From Parvibaculum sp. (GTDB taxonomy: Bacteria > Pseudomonadota > Alphaproteobacteria > Parvibaculales > Parvibaculaceae): a stretch of DNA of 64,000 bases. The notes under the pieces are model-generated. The model did no database searches. It saw nothing but the letters and a program-made list of their open reading frames with translations, and was not told the DNA's origin. The position numbers and the translations under genes were made by a program. Of the stretch, positions 44,609 to 52,990 are shown one piece after another (position 1 is the first letter of the stretch; the number at the start of each line of letters is the position of its first letter). The stretch covers positions 388,605 through 452,604 of the forward strand of contig NZNS01000006.1 in NCBI GenBank assembly GCA_002694985.1. Direction: 5' to 3'.

Positions 44609-45156
44609 ATGAGATTAGCAGAGCTCGAATGTCCCCGCTGCTATATGATCGCCCAGATTAATGAGCACAATCGGGTGTGTGCTTGTGGCCACGAATTTCA
44701 AATCGAAGATCCGGCTTTCTTTCGTACTACCGCCGATCGTGTAGAAGAAGAGCTTGCCAAATACCGTGAAGCGCCTCGCGAAGCGCACTTGTCGGAAGCA
44801 ACACTAACGTTGATAGTGTCGTCGTCACGACAGAACAGCATCTACCCGATCTTCATGTAACGAGCCGGATTGGGGTTATCACTTCGGAGTACGTAGGCGG
44901 CATAAATATCTTCCGAGATGTGTTGACCGGCCTAACAGACACCTTCGGCGGGAGAAGTCAGACACTGGAGAACGAGCTCAAGAAGATGCGCCAAGTATGC
45001 CTTGAGGATCTAAAGAGAGAAGCAGTTCGGGTTGGCGCAAACGGAATCGTGGCTACACAATTCCACTACCAACAGATATCAGGGAAGGGCACATCAATGT
45101 TGATGCTCGTCCTCAGCGGCACTGCCGTGGCTTTAGAGAAAGAACCCGCGCAATAA
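44609..45156 (+). pseudogene. Zinc-ribbon plus YbjQ/UPF0145 heavy-metal-binding protein, frameshifted
   Basis: The first frame (44609) begins MRLAELECPRCYMIAQINEH with four ribbon cysteines (CPRC and CACG). The second frame (+2 relative to the first) reads SVVVTTEQHLPDLHVTSRIG, ITSEYVGGINIFRDVLTGLTDTFGGRSQ, and GTSMLMLVLSGTAVALEK, a full YbjQ domain. The second frame has no ATG, GTG or TTG before the YbjQ motifs. So the two parts look like one fused gene broken by a frameshift near 44810. It could be a real mutation, sequencing error or programmed shift. Confidence 0.65.
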
Positions 45157-45220
45157 AGCGGCCAACTAATGAACATTCCAGCTTCACAGACAGCCGAGAT
45201 CGGAACGATCCTCACTCAAA

Positions 45221-45250
45221 GTTCGAGTAAGTTCGAATAAGTTCAGTCAA
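45221..45250 (+). repeat. Iteron-like repeats, left cluster (three units)
   Basis: Three tandem ten-base units: GTTCGAGTAA, GTTCGAATAA and GTTCAGTCAA. The spacing of ten bases is about one turn of the helix, placing the sites on one face. Confidence 0.65.
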
Positions 45251-45467
45251 AAGAGTGTTTTCGCTTCGAACTTGGAGCTACGTCGAAACCAAAACGGCAG
45301 AAAACCTGAGATAGTCAAAAGTGTAAGACCGCAAAGAGACACTCTCAGAAGGCCAAAATCCGCTTCATCACACCAGATCTTGAAATTCGCACTTACAGTT
45401 GTGGTCGAAATTCCCCGAAACGCCGGGATAAATCCGTCCGCAGGGTAAGGACGCGAGCCGCAAAAAA

Positions 45468-45518
45468 GTTCATTTATGTTCGAATAAGTTCGAGCGAGCT
45501 CAGAATAAGTTCGAAGGT
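45468..45518 (+). repeat. Iteron-like repeats, right cluster (five units)
   Basis: Units: GTTCATTTAT, GTTCGAATAA, GTTCGAGCGA, GCTCAGAATAA (11 bases) and GTTCGAAGGT. The unit GTTCGAATAA matches the left cluster exactly. It may be a replication origin, parS-like site or operator array. Confidence 0.65.
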
Positions 45519-45620
45519 CTTCCCACACAGTAATTGAACACTTTGAGCGGCTTTATTGGCCGCCACAAACTTCCGGTTCAGAAGCGGTACAGATGGCGTC
45601 TGTTCAGTAGGTTGCTATCA

Positions 45621-45797
45621 CTACTTCCGAGGCAATTTCCCCTCGACCGGAAAAGGTATCCCCTTCGCCTCGTTGAGCCTCTGGAGAGCCAGGCGGCCAA
45701 ACTCTGACATTGTCAGACCATGCTCGGAGAGAATACGCATCGCCTCTGCTTTGACTTCCGGATCGACCCGGACGCGTATCTTCGCATCATAAGCCAT
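45621..45797 (-). CDS. RelB/DinJ-family antitoxin, orphan
   Basis: A 58-residue protein, MAYDAKIRVRVDPEVKAEAM, of the RelB/DinJ type with a ribbon strand (AKIRVRVDP) and helices (EHGLTMSEFGRLALQRLNEAKGIPF). GAGAGGG lies before the ATG at 45797. No toxin gene (RelE/YafQ) follows on the minus strand, since the next DNA downstream is the repeat region. It may be a repressor on its own or an antitoxin whose partner was lost. Confidence 0.75.
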   Translation of the reverse strand: MAYDAKIRVRVDPEVKAEAMRILSEHGLTMSEFGRLALQRLNEAKGIPFPVEGKLPRK

Positions 45798-46572
45798 AAA
45801 AAAACCCTCTCGGCCGGTGAAGGAACGTTCCAAGTTCAATACTAGAGCAAATTCCGGAAACAGAACACTGTTCAACCTCAGCACTTGGAACTAGAAAATT
45901 GATTGAAAATCAACTTGCCAGTCCAAATGAGGCATCTTGAAAGCTACCGTTCCGTGAACTCTTAAACGACCAAGTTTTTCAACCGGTCACCGAAACACTC
46001 AAACCGGGAGAATTTTTCAGTAAGACATAACTCTTATAAATTCAGAGATTGGAATTTAAGTTGATCGTTCTAATCTCGCTGCGTTCCACTACGCTCAATT
46101 ATAACGAGGAGAAGCTCCTCTCTTCATTTGGATTTCAAAAAAAATGCAAAAAATAGGTATGGCTTCTAATCTGGTCAAAACATGAGAAGCCAGAGCTGTT
46201 CATACCGCGGATTATCTTGTCGTGATCCAGTCAATTCCGCGGTGCAAAAGGCATCGGAGCAGAAACAGCTACCTTTGTGGTTTACTTCGAGGCGTCGCGG
46301 AAGGTGACGAAGTCCCCGGAGGAGCAGATATGTTGGGACACAGATGGATGTCCGGCAGCGGTTCGACGAAACACCGGTTCACACGCAAGAGCGGATCAGA
46401 CAAAAAAGGCGCCCAGTTTCAGGGTCCTTCGAGAGTCTTTGTCTCTAGACTGACTACGCTTGCCTCGCCTCCCACCTCAACGCCCCGACCACGGTGGTTT
46501 AGCGTGGACGCGACACTGCACTAGGCTGTGCGACGTGATATTCCACGCGCCAACACGATCTGGTCACAGCGT
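45798..46572. other. AT-rich gap with no recognised gene
   Basis: This 775-base gap has lower GC than the rest. Short frames on either strand have no recognisable family. Nothing else seen. Confidence 0.4.
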
Positions 46573-46953
46573 TCAACGGCTCGCAAACAGAAGCCAAGCA
46601 ATTGCTAGGTCCCCGATCGGCTGGTTGTCGCCAATTCCGGTGAGGCTTTGCCGAGCCGATTGCCGGTCGCCAAGCGCAAGGAAGGACAGCGCGAGATGGA
46701 GACGCACCATATCCCGGTCGTTTTCTTCAACACCAGCGAGAGCGTTCCGGTAGAGGGAGACCGCTTTCGCGTAGTCGCCATAGGACGCCCAGGCTTCGCC
46801 GAGGACGGCAGCTTCGGCGGGGGAAGCGCGGCGGAGGAAAGCGTGCTCCTGTCCTCATCTGCCTGAGCGCGGGCGGCAACGAGCAGGCGCTGCTCGCGGC
46901 TGTCACCGGCCTTACCGAGGACGCCCAGTGCAGCCCCCCGATCCAGGGGTAAA
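46573..46953 (-). pseudogene. Degraded TPR-repeat protein
   Basis: Two overlapping frames on the minus strand combine into a TPR pattern. The first gives PLDRGAALGVLGKAGDSREQ and RLLVAARAQADEDR. After a frame change, the second gives EAAVLGEAWASYGDYAKAVS, LYRNALAGVEENDRDMVRLH, LALSFLALGDRQSARQSL and a stop at 46573. YGDYAKAVSLYRNAL is a classic tetratricopeptide pair. The gene lacks a start and body, and its upstream DNA is now the Fic operator region. A decayed remnant. Confidence 0.7.
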
Positions 46954-46980
46954 AGCCGTTGCGGCGATGACGCGGCTTAT

Positions 46981-47053
46981 TTACCGCAAAAAATGCGGTG
47001 ATCTTGCCTTTGCGGTGAATAAGGCTATATTCACCGCAAATAGAGCGGTGAAT
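46981..47053 (+). promoter_or_regulatory. Multi-palindrome operator ahead of the Fic gene
   Basis: The 73 bases before the Fic ATG contain five half-sites of (T)TTGCGGTGAAT(A). A perfect 13-base inverted repeat joins 47009-47021 and 47028-47040 with six bases between. A nine-base pair, ATTCACCGC and GCGGTGAAT, joins 47029-47037 and 47045-47053. A weaker pair is TTACCGCA / TGCGGTGA at 46981-47001. The last half-site abuts the ATG, so bound protein would block translation or the start of transcription. Confidence 0.8.
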
Positions 47054-48181
47054 ATGACCTACATACACCAGACTGAAAAGTGGCCTCGCCTAAGCTGGGA
47101 CGAGGCGGCGCTGGCCTCGAGGCTGGCAGAAGTACGCCATCGGCAAGGCCGTCTTCTTGGCCGTATGGAAGCGCTTGGCTTCGACCTCAAGCAAGAGGCA
47201 AGCCTCAGAACCCTCACTGCCGACGTCGTCAAATCCTCTGCGATTGAAGGCGAGGTTCTCGAACCCGAGGAGGTGCGATCATCCATCGCCCGCCGCCTCG
47301 GATTGGAGGTCGGCGGCTTGCCTCCGGCGAGCCGGGACGTGGAAGGCATTGTCGAAGTGATGCTGGACGCGACACAACGCTACGACGCTCCACTCACCGC
47401 TGAGCGCTTGTTCGGATGGCACGCAGCGCTGTTTCCGACCGGCCGCAGCGGCTTGAGCCGAATTACTGTCGGTGCTTGGCGAACGGAAGCCGCCGGCCCA
47501 ATGCAGGTCGTCTCCGGCCCATTCGGAAAGGAGAAGGTTCATTTCGAAGCACCGGAGGCCTCAAGGCTGCCCCACGAGATGAACACTTTTCTCGACTGGT
47601 TTGAGCAGGAGACGAAAATCGACCCCGTCATCAAAGCCGGTGTCGCTCATTTCTGGTTCATCACCATCCATCCCTTCGAGGATGGCAACGGCCGAATTGC
47701 ACGCGCCATTGCAGACATGACACTTGCTCGCGCCGACCAGGTTCGCGAACGCTTCTACAGCATGTCAACTCAGATCGAAGCCGAACGAAAGGCTTACTAC
47801 GATCAACTCGAACGCCAGCAAAGAGGCGATACGGATATCACCCCGTGGCTCGACTGGTTTCTCGATTGTCTCGGACGCGCGATCGAACAGGCCGACGAGA
47901 TGCTTGCGGCCGTCCTCTACAAAGCGCGTGTATGGGAGCAGGCGAATCTGAAGTCGGTGAACGACCGGCAGCGCCTTGTCCTCAACCGGATGCTCGACGA
48001 ATTTCGAGGACATATGAACACTTCGAAATACGCAAAGCTCGCAAAGTGCTCAACGGACACAGCCTTGCGCGATATCCGTGACCTGCTGGATCGCGGGTTG
48101 CTTGTCCAGAATGAAGGAGGGGGACGCAGCACCAGCTATCGACTGCCAAAAGAAGACGAGCTGAAGGCTCTGACAGAGTAA
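47054..48181 (+). CDS. Fic-domain AMPylase-type protein with DUF4172 and wHTH
   Basis: A 375-residue Fic protein. The N-terminal DUF4172-like part is WPRLSWDEAALASRLAEVRH. The Fic motif HPFEDGNGRIAR lies at about residues 206-217. The inhibitory helix motif (S/T)xxxE(G/N) occurs at S61-G66 (KSSAIEGE), a class II-like autoinhibited layout. The C-terminal part (TSKYAKLAKCSTDTALRDIR, DLLDRGLLVQNEGGGRSTSYRLP) is a winged-helix DNA-binding domain. It probably transfers AMP to a target and represses its own operator (inference). I start at ATG 47054 immediately after the operator. Confidence 0.88.
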   Translation: MTYIHQTEKWPRLSWDEAALASRLAEVRHRQGRLLGRMEALGFDLKQEASLRTLTADVVKSSAIEGEVLEPEEVRSSIARRLGLEVGGLPPASRDVEGIVEVMLDATQRYDAPLTAERLFGWHAALFPTGRSGLSRITVGAWRTEAAGPMQVVSGPFGKEKVHFEAPEASRLPHEMNTFLDWFEQETKIDPVIKAGVAHFWFITIHPFEDGNGRIARAIADMTLARADQVRERFYSMSTQIEAERKAYYDQLERQQRGDTDITPWLDWFLDCLGRAIEQADEMLAAVLYKARVWEQANLKSVNDRQRLVLNRMLDEFRGHMNTSKYAKLAKCSTDTALRDIRDLLDRGLLVQNEGGGRSTSYRLPKEDELKALTE

Positions 48182-48185
48182 TAGA

Positions 48186-48230
48186 TTGGGAAGAGAAGAT
48201 TCGAACCTCCCCCATGCCGTAGGTCCTCGA
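48186..48230 (-). other. tRNA 3'-end-like fragment
   Basis: On the minus strand the DNA reads GGGGGAGGTTCGAATCTTCT then CTTCCCA, resembling a TpsiC arm and acceptor stem. No D arm or anticodon is found next to it, so it is not a functional tRNA. It may be an old attachment remnant. Confidence 0.4.
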
Positions 48231-48453
48231 TACATCAATTATTCTGACACCGCCCACCAGTTGTGGGAGCTATTGTACGAGCATTTGTATGTGCATCTCG
48301 GATGGCGTCAGAAACCCTGGGACAAGCGCTCAGCGGAGCCTAGGAGAGATTGCCGCTGAGTTTGGGAGCTCGGCCACGCTTCGCGCGGCAGCAAACCTTA
48401 TGGCGCACAATCCATCACGAATATGCAAGGTCGCTAGGCCGTACACGACTGCT

Positions 48454-48834
48454 CTAAGTCCCCGCACAACGCTGTATGATATTCAACATCTCGCTTCGGC
48501 TAACTGCGTTCGTGAGCCGCGCGTCCTGTAACGCGATTTGAGTGCGGCCCTTGAAGGGCATTAACGTGATCAGATAATAGTGGCGGATGCGCCCTGCTTG
48601 CAGAGCCGTCACGGCAATTTCAACTCGATTGGCCTGCGGGAATGTAGTGACTGTGTTCCGCATCTCCAGTGCCTCTTGCTTTTGGAAGCAGACGAGCACC
48701 TCGTCTAAATGCCTTTCGGAGATGACGGTCTCCTTCGGCGCGCTTCTGATCTCGTCGCTGGAAATGCCAACACAAGCGTCTAGCGGCATAAACAGAATCG
48801 CGGCAGTAACAGCACGAATACAATTGAGCGTCAT
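48454..48834 (-). CDS. Small putative lipoprotein
   Basis: A 126-residue protein with a signal peptide MTLNCIRAVTAAILFMPLDA and lipobox-like L-D-A-C. The rest is soluble, with a basic and beta-rich region (NRVEIAVTALQAGRIRHYYL) and an ILxxC end. GAGGAGA precedes the ATG at 48834; an upstream in-frame ATG at 48849 is less well placed. Family not recognised. It is divergent from the truncated DUF262 gene. Confidence 0.6.
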   Translation of the reverse strand: MTLNCIRAVTAAILFMPLDACVGISSDEIRSAPKETVISERHLDEVLVCFQKQEALEMRNTVTTFPQANRVEIAVTALQAGRIRHYYLITLMPFKGRTQIALQDARLTNAVSRSEMLNIIQRCAGT

Positions 48835-48950
48835 GCTCTCCTCATTCAAAAAATCTCGGCTGTTGACTACCAGCGACGGGGCGCTCCCAAGAGAGTAACG
48901 TTCTCGTCGATGACGGCAACACCTTCAGAAAGCTCTGGGACGATGCTGTC

Positions 48951-50162
48951 GTGAACCTGGAAGAGGCAACAGGTCAGCTGCGGCAGGTGCAAACATACGG
49001 CGTCACGGCCTCGCGCTTTCTCCCCTACGCCTCAATGCTTCCGGCGTTCGCCTCCATCCGGTCCCATATCAAGAAGCTTCCCGCCGAACGGCGTCTCGGA
49101 GCGCAGCTCAAGATGCGGAAGTGGTATTGGGCGAGCGTGTTCACCAGCCGCTACTCCGGATCGGTCGAATCTACCAGCACGCGTGATTTTCTGGATCTCC
49201 GAACCTGGTTTGATGACGACGATGCCATTCCTGGCGCGGTTGCGGAATTTGAGCGCCGGTTCAAGGACATCGACTTCGCCTCCGAAGTAAAGAGCGGGTC
49301 TTCGATCTATAATGGCGTCTTCAATCTGCTCTCGATCAAGGGAGCGAAGGACTGGATAAGCGGAGAGATTCCACCGGCGGAGAAACTGGATGACCATCAC
49401 ATCGTTCCCGCTTCCTGGGGTCGCAAACAACTCGGCGGAAACCGCATAAATACGATACTGAACAGAACCCCGCTTGTGTCGGAGACCAACAGACACGTCA
49501 TCAGCGACCGTCTGCCTAACGAGTACCTGCCTGAACTGATGGCCAACAATGGCCGCGACCAGGTTCTGGCCATCATGGAATCACATCTGATTTCGGGTAG
49601 AGCCGTGGATATCCTGATGCGGGAAGACTTCGGACCGGACGACTTTGAGGAGTTCATCGCCGAGCGGCGTCATACGATCTTGTCTGCGATAGAAGATCTC
49701 CTGATCAAGGAACGACTTGATCTTCCGCCAAATCTGCGGGCACTCGACGCGCGGATCGAAGGCACCGAACTTTCCCTGCGAAAGCGTGTCGAAGACACTC
49801 TTCAGGGCGACGCATCGGCTATCCCGCAGCACATATCCGACAAGGTCGAGGAGCGTATCCAGAAGGCGACACGACGGCAGGCCTCGTCCGGCGACGAAGA
49901 CTTCTCGCTCCTGAGCAAGAAACTTGAATATTTCGACCTGAGAGAGCTTCAGGACCTCATACAAAACAAGACGCTCTGGCCGAGCTTCGCCGGTGCCTTC
50001 GGTTCCAAGGAGGCTCTGGCTACAAAATTTGGCCAGCTCGCCGAGCTCCGCAATGGTATCCGCCACAGCCGTAGCGTCAGCCAGATCGCCTTGAAAGAAG
50101 GCGAAGCTGCCGCACTGTGGTTCGAGGGCTGCCTGAAGAGCAGGTCAACGGAAACTGCCTGA
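48951..50162 (+). pseudogene. DUF262/HNH (GmrSD-like) protein lacking its N-terminal domain, with HEPN-like C terminus
   Basis: This 403-codon frame matches the second half of GmrSD-type proteins. Helical lead-in, KMRKWYWASVFTSRYSGSVE-STSTRDF, then the HNH-like core DDHHIVPASWGRKQLGGNRI-NTILNRTPL (about residues 147-176). Upstream of GTG 48951 the frame stays open and family-like (TFRKLWDDAVVNLEEATGQL) back to a stop near 48868, but the DUF262 NTPase half is absent. The C terminus includes LLSKKLEYFDLRELQDLIQN and RNGIRHS (about 366-372), an R-x4-H-type HEPN/Swt1-like signature. The residual protein may still be made from GTG 48951. Confidence 0.65.
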
Positions 50163-50270
50163 CCACTCCGCGCAGGAAAAGGCGGGCCGCCGGGATAAAT
50201 AGCTGTCTTTTCAGGACAAAAGCGGCTCTTTAGGATGCCGGCGTTCAGTAATTCAGAGGAGAGATAGCGC

Positions 50271-51806
50271 GTGCTGACGGGTGAGCTCAGGAGCAAGATC
50301 GACAATGTCTGGAACGCCTTCTGGAGTGGCGGCATCGCCAATCCGATCGAGGTAATCGAGCAGATCACCTATCTCCTGTTCATACGCGGGCTCGACGATG
50401 TGCAGACCCTTGCGGAGGCCAGAGCCAACCAGTTCGGCAAGCCGCTGGAACGGACGATCTTCCCGAAGGGCAAGGACCCGCGCGGGCGGCCATACCGGGA
50501 CCTGCGCTGGTCCATCTTCAAGGACCGTAATCCGCCCGAGATGTATGAGATCGTCGCGGAGCATGTATTCCCCTTTCTGCGAGAGATGGCGGAAGACGGC
50601 ACGGCTCACGCCGAACACATGAAATCGGCTCGCTTCACCATCCCTACCCCGGCGCTACTCGGGCGGGTCGTGGACCTGTTGAGCGACATCCCGATGAATG
50701 ACCGCGACACGAAGGGCGACCTTTACGAATACATGCTGGCGAAGATCGCCTCCGCCGGACAGAACGGCCAGTTCCGCACTCCGCGACACATCATCCGCCT
50801 GATGGTGGAGCTGATGGCGCCAACGCCGAAGGACATCATCTGCGACCCGGCGGTCGGCACGGCAGGTTTCCTGGTCGCCGCTGGCGAGTATCTGCGGGAT
50901 CATCATCCTGGCCTCTTCCGCGACAAGAAGAGCCGCGATCATTTCCACAATGGCATGTTCCACGGCTTCGACTTCGACAGCACCATGCTGCGCATCGGCT
51001 CCATGAACATGCAGCTTCACGGGATCGAGGCCGCCGACATTCGCTACAAGGACTCGCTGTCCGAAGAGCATGGCGGCGATGCCGATGCCTATAGCCTCAT
51101 TCTCGCCAACCCGCCTTTCGCCGGCTCGCTGGATTATGAAAGCACGGCGAAGGACCTGCAGAAGATCGTCAAGACGAAGAAGACCGAGCTTCTCTTTCTC
51201 GCTCTTTTCCTGCGTCTGCTTAAGCCGGGCGGCCGCGCCGCCGTCATCGTGCCGGATGGCGTGCTCTTCGGCTCATCAAAGGCGCATAAGGAACTGCGCA
51301 AGCTCCTGGTGGAGGACCACAAGCTCGATGCCGTCATCAAGCTCCCCTCCGGTGTCTTCAAGCCTTATGCGGGCGTCTCCACGGCCATTCTCTGCTTCAC
51401 CAAGACGAATTCCGGCGGCACGGATCATGTCTGGTTCTATGAAGTGAAAGCGGATGGACTCAGCCTAGACGACAAACGGCAGAAGCTGCTTGAGGATGGG
51501 AAACTCGGACCGGTGCCGGAAACGCCGCTGAGCGCAGAGGAGCATGAAAAGAACAATCTGCCGGATGTGCTCACTCGCTGGGCAGAACGCAATGACGCAG
51601 AGCTGAAGCGGCCGCCCACCGCGCAGAGCTTCTGCGTGCTGAAGGCGGAAATCGCCGCAGCGGATTACGACCTCTCGCTCAACCGCTACAAGGAGGTCGA
51701 GCATGAGGCGGAGGACCACCGTCCGCCAAAGAAAATCATCTCGGAACTGAAGAAGCTGGAAGCCGATATCACCAAGGGCCTGGAAGAGCTGGAGGCGATG
51801 CTTTGA
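50271..51806 (+). CDS. hsdM: Type I restriction-modification methyltransferase subunit
   Basis: A 511-residue N6-adenine methyltransferase. N-terminal HsdM domain (LTGELRSKIDNVWNAFWSGG, helical), SAM motif I DPAVGTAGFLVAA (about residue 192) and catalytic motif IV NPPF (about residue 279). It methylates DNA together with HsdS and, with HsdR, forms the type I enzyme. GTG start with AGAGGAGAG upstream. HsdS starts inside its stop codon (TTGA overlap). Confidence 0.95.
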   Translation: MLTGELRSKIDNVWNAFWSGGIANPIEVIEQITYLLFIRGLDDVQTLAEARANQFGKPLERTIFPKGKDPRGRPYRDLRWSIFKDRNPPEMYEIVAEHVFPFLREMAEDGTAHAEHMKSARFTIPTPALLGRVVDLLSDIPMNDRDTKGDLYEYMLAKIASAGQNGQFRTPRHIIRLMVELMAPTPKDIICDPAVGTAGFLVAAGEYLRDHHPGLFRDKKSRDHFHNGMFHGFDFDSTMLRIGSMNMQLHGIEAADIRYKDSLSEEHGGDADAYSLILANPPFAGSLDYESTAKDLQKIVKTKKTELLFLALFLRLLKPGGRAAVIVPDGVLFGSSKAHKELRKLLVEDHKLDAVIKLPSGVFKPYAGVSTAILCFTKTNSGGTDHVWFYEVKADGLSLDDKRQKLLEDGKLGPVPETPLSAEEHEKNNLPDVLTRWAERNDAELKRPPTAQSFCVLKAEIAAADYDLSLNRYKEVEHEAEDHRPPKKIISELKKLEADITKGLEELEAML

Positions 51807-52981
51807 GCTGGCAGACAGTGAGGCTCGGAGACATCTGCGAGATAGTTTCCGGAGCTACACCGAAAACGTCTAGGAAAGAATATTGGGACGGCGATATCCT
51901 GTGGGCTACGCCTGCGGATCTTTCAAAGCTCGACAACGCATACATTTCGGTCACACCGCGCCGAATAACGGACGCGGGATTGAAGAGTTGCGCCGCAAGT
52001 GTCCTCCCGGAACACTCCGTGTTGTTGAGCTCTCGCGCTCCCATCGGACATGTTGCAATCAACACCGTTCCCATGGCGACCAATCAAGGTTTCAAAAGCC
52101 TTGTTCCGAACAAGAAGATTGCCGACGCCAAGTTTCTCTACCATTGGCTAGTAGCGAACCGCTCTCGAATCCAGAGCTTGGGAAATGGCGCGACCTTCAA
52201 GGAAATTTCCAAGAGCATAGTCTCTAGCATCGAGATTTTCCTTCCCCCGCTCGAAGAGCAGCGGCGGATTGCGGCGATACTCGACAAGGCCGACGCGCTC
52301 CGTCAGAAGCGCAAACAGGCCATCGCGCTTCTCGACAGTCTGACCCAATCCATCTTTTTAGAGATGTTCGGCGACCCTTTTTCTGACAAGCAGAGGAACG
52401 ATCAGAAGAGGGTGGATTTCGCTGAAGTAACAACGCGAATTACATACGGCTTCACACAGCCGATGTCACACCTTGAATCAGGCATCCCAATTATCACGGC
52501 CAAAAATGTCCGAAACGGACACATCGACTATGGCAACGTCCACTATACTAGCCGGTCTGAATTCGACCGCCTTACGGCGAAATCCAAACCGGAACAAGGA
52601 GACCTACTCATCACCAAAGACGGAGCTATCGGCAGGAGTGCGCTTGTTGAAGGCGATGCGAAATTTTGCATCAATCAATCTGTGTGCCTCGTAAAACCCC
52701 GACACGACTTAATTGCCGGGCAATACCTCCTTCACTACCTGTTATCTGGGACCGTGCAATCTAGAATTGAAGCTATGAAGAAGGGAAATGCTATACCTCA
52801 TCTTCAAATCACTGAGTTAGCAAAGTTTCCGATATTCATCCCCAACAAAAGACTTCAAACTAAATTCGCGGATAAGGTCGAAAGGATTGGGCGCGTCAGG
52901 GCTGCGGGGCAGGTAACGATTGCCAAAGCTACTGATCTCTTCTCCTCTCTCCAGCACCGCGCATTCTCCGGTCAGCTCTAG
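51803..52981 (+). CDS. hsdS: Type I restriction specificity subunit
   Basis: A 392-residue specificity subunit with two target-recognition domains. TRD1 begins SWQTVRLGDICEIVSGATPK and ends FLPPLEEQRRIAAILDKADA, the spacer helix. TRD2 runs VTTRITYGFTQPMSHLESGI through FPIFIPNKRLQTKFADKVER. TTG start overlaps the hsdM stop. The target sequence cannot be inferred. Confidence 0.92.
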   Translation: MSWQTVRLGDICEIVSGATPKTSRKEYWDGDILWATPADLSKLDNAYISVTPRRITDAGLKSCAASVLPEHSVLLSSRAPIGHVAINTVPMATNQGFKSLVPNKKIADAKFLYHWLVANRSRIQSLGNGATFKEISKSIVSSIEIFLPPLEEQRRIAAILDKADALRQKRKQAIALLDSLTQSIFLEMFGDPFSDKQRNDQKRVDFAEVTTRITYGFTQPMSHLESGIPIITAKNVRNGHIDYGNVHYTSRSEFDRLTAKSKPEQGDLLITKDGAIGRSALVEGDAKFCINQSVCLVKPRHDLIAGQYLLHYLLSGTVQSRIEAMKKGNAIPHLQITELAKFPIFIPNKRLQTKFADKVERIGRVRAAGQVTIAKATDLFSSLQHRAFSGQL

Positions 52982-52990
52982 GAGCGCTGA

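Larger units (their letters stand above)
45157..45620. other. Gap holding iteron-like repeats
   Basis: The 464 bases between the YbjQ gene and the antitoxin gene contain two clusters of ten-base repeats (see separate entries). A minus-strand frame of 93 codons at 45247-45528 runs through the right cluster and is probably not coding. Confidence 0.5.

Noticed and set aside
45247..45528. A 93-codon minus-strand frame through the iteron-like repeats
   Set aside because: Its N-terminal residues simply translate the ten-base repeats, there is no ribosome site and no family. Non-coding is more likely.
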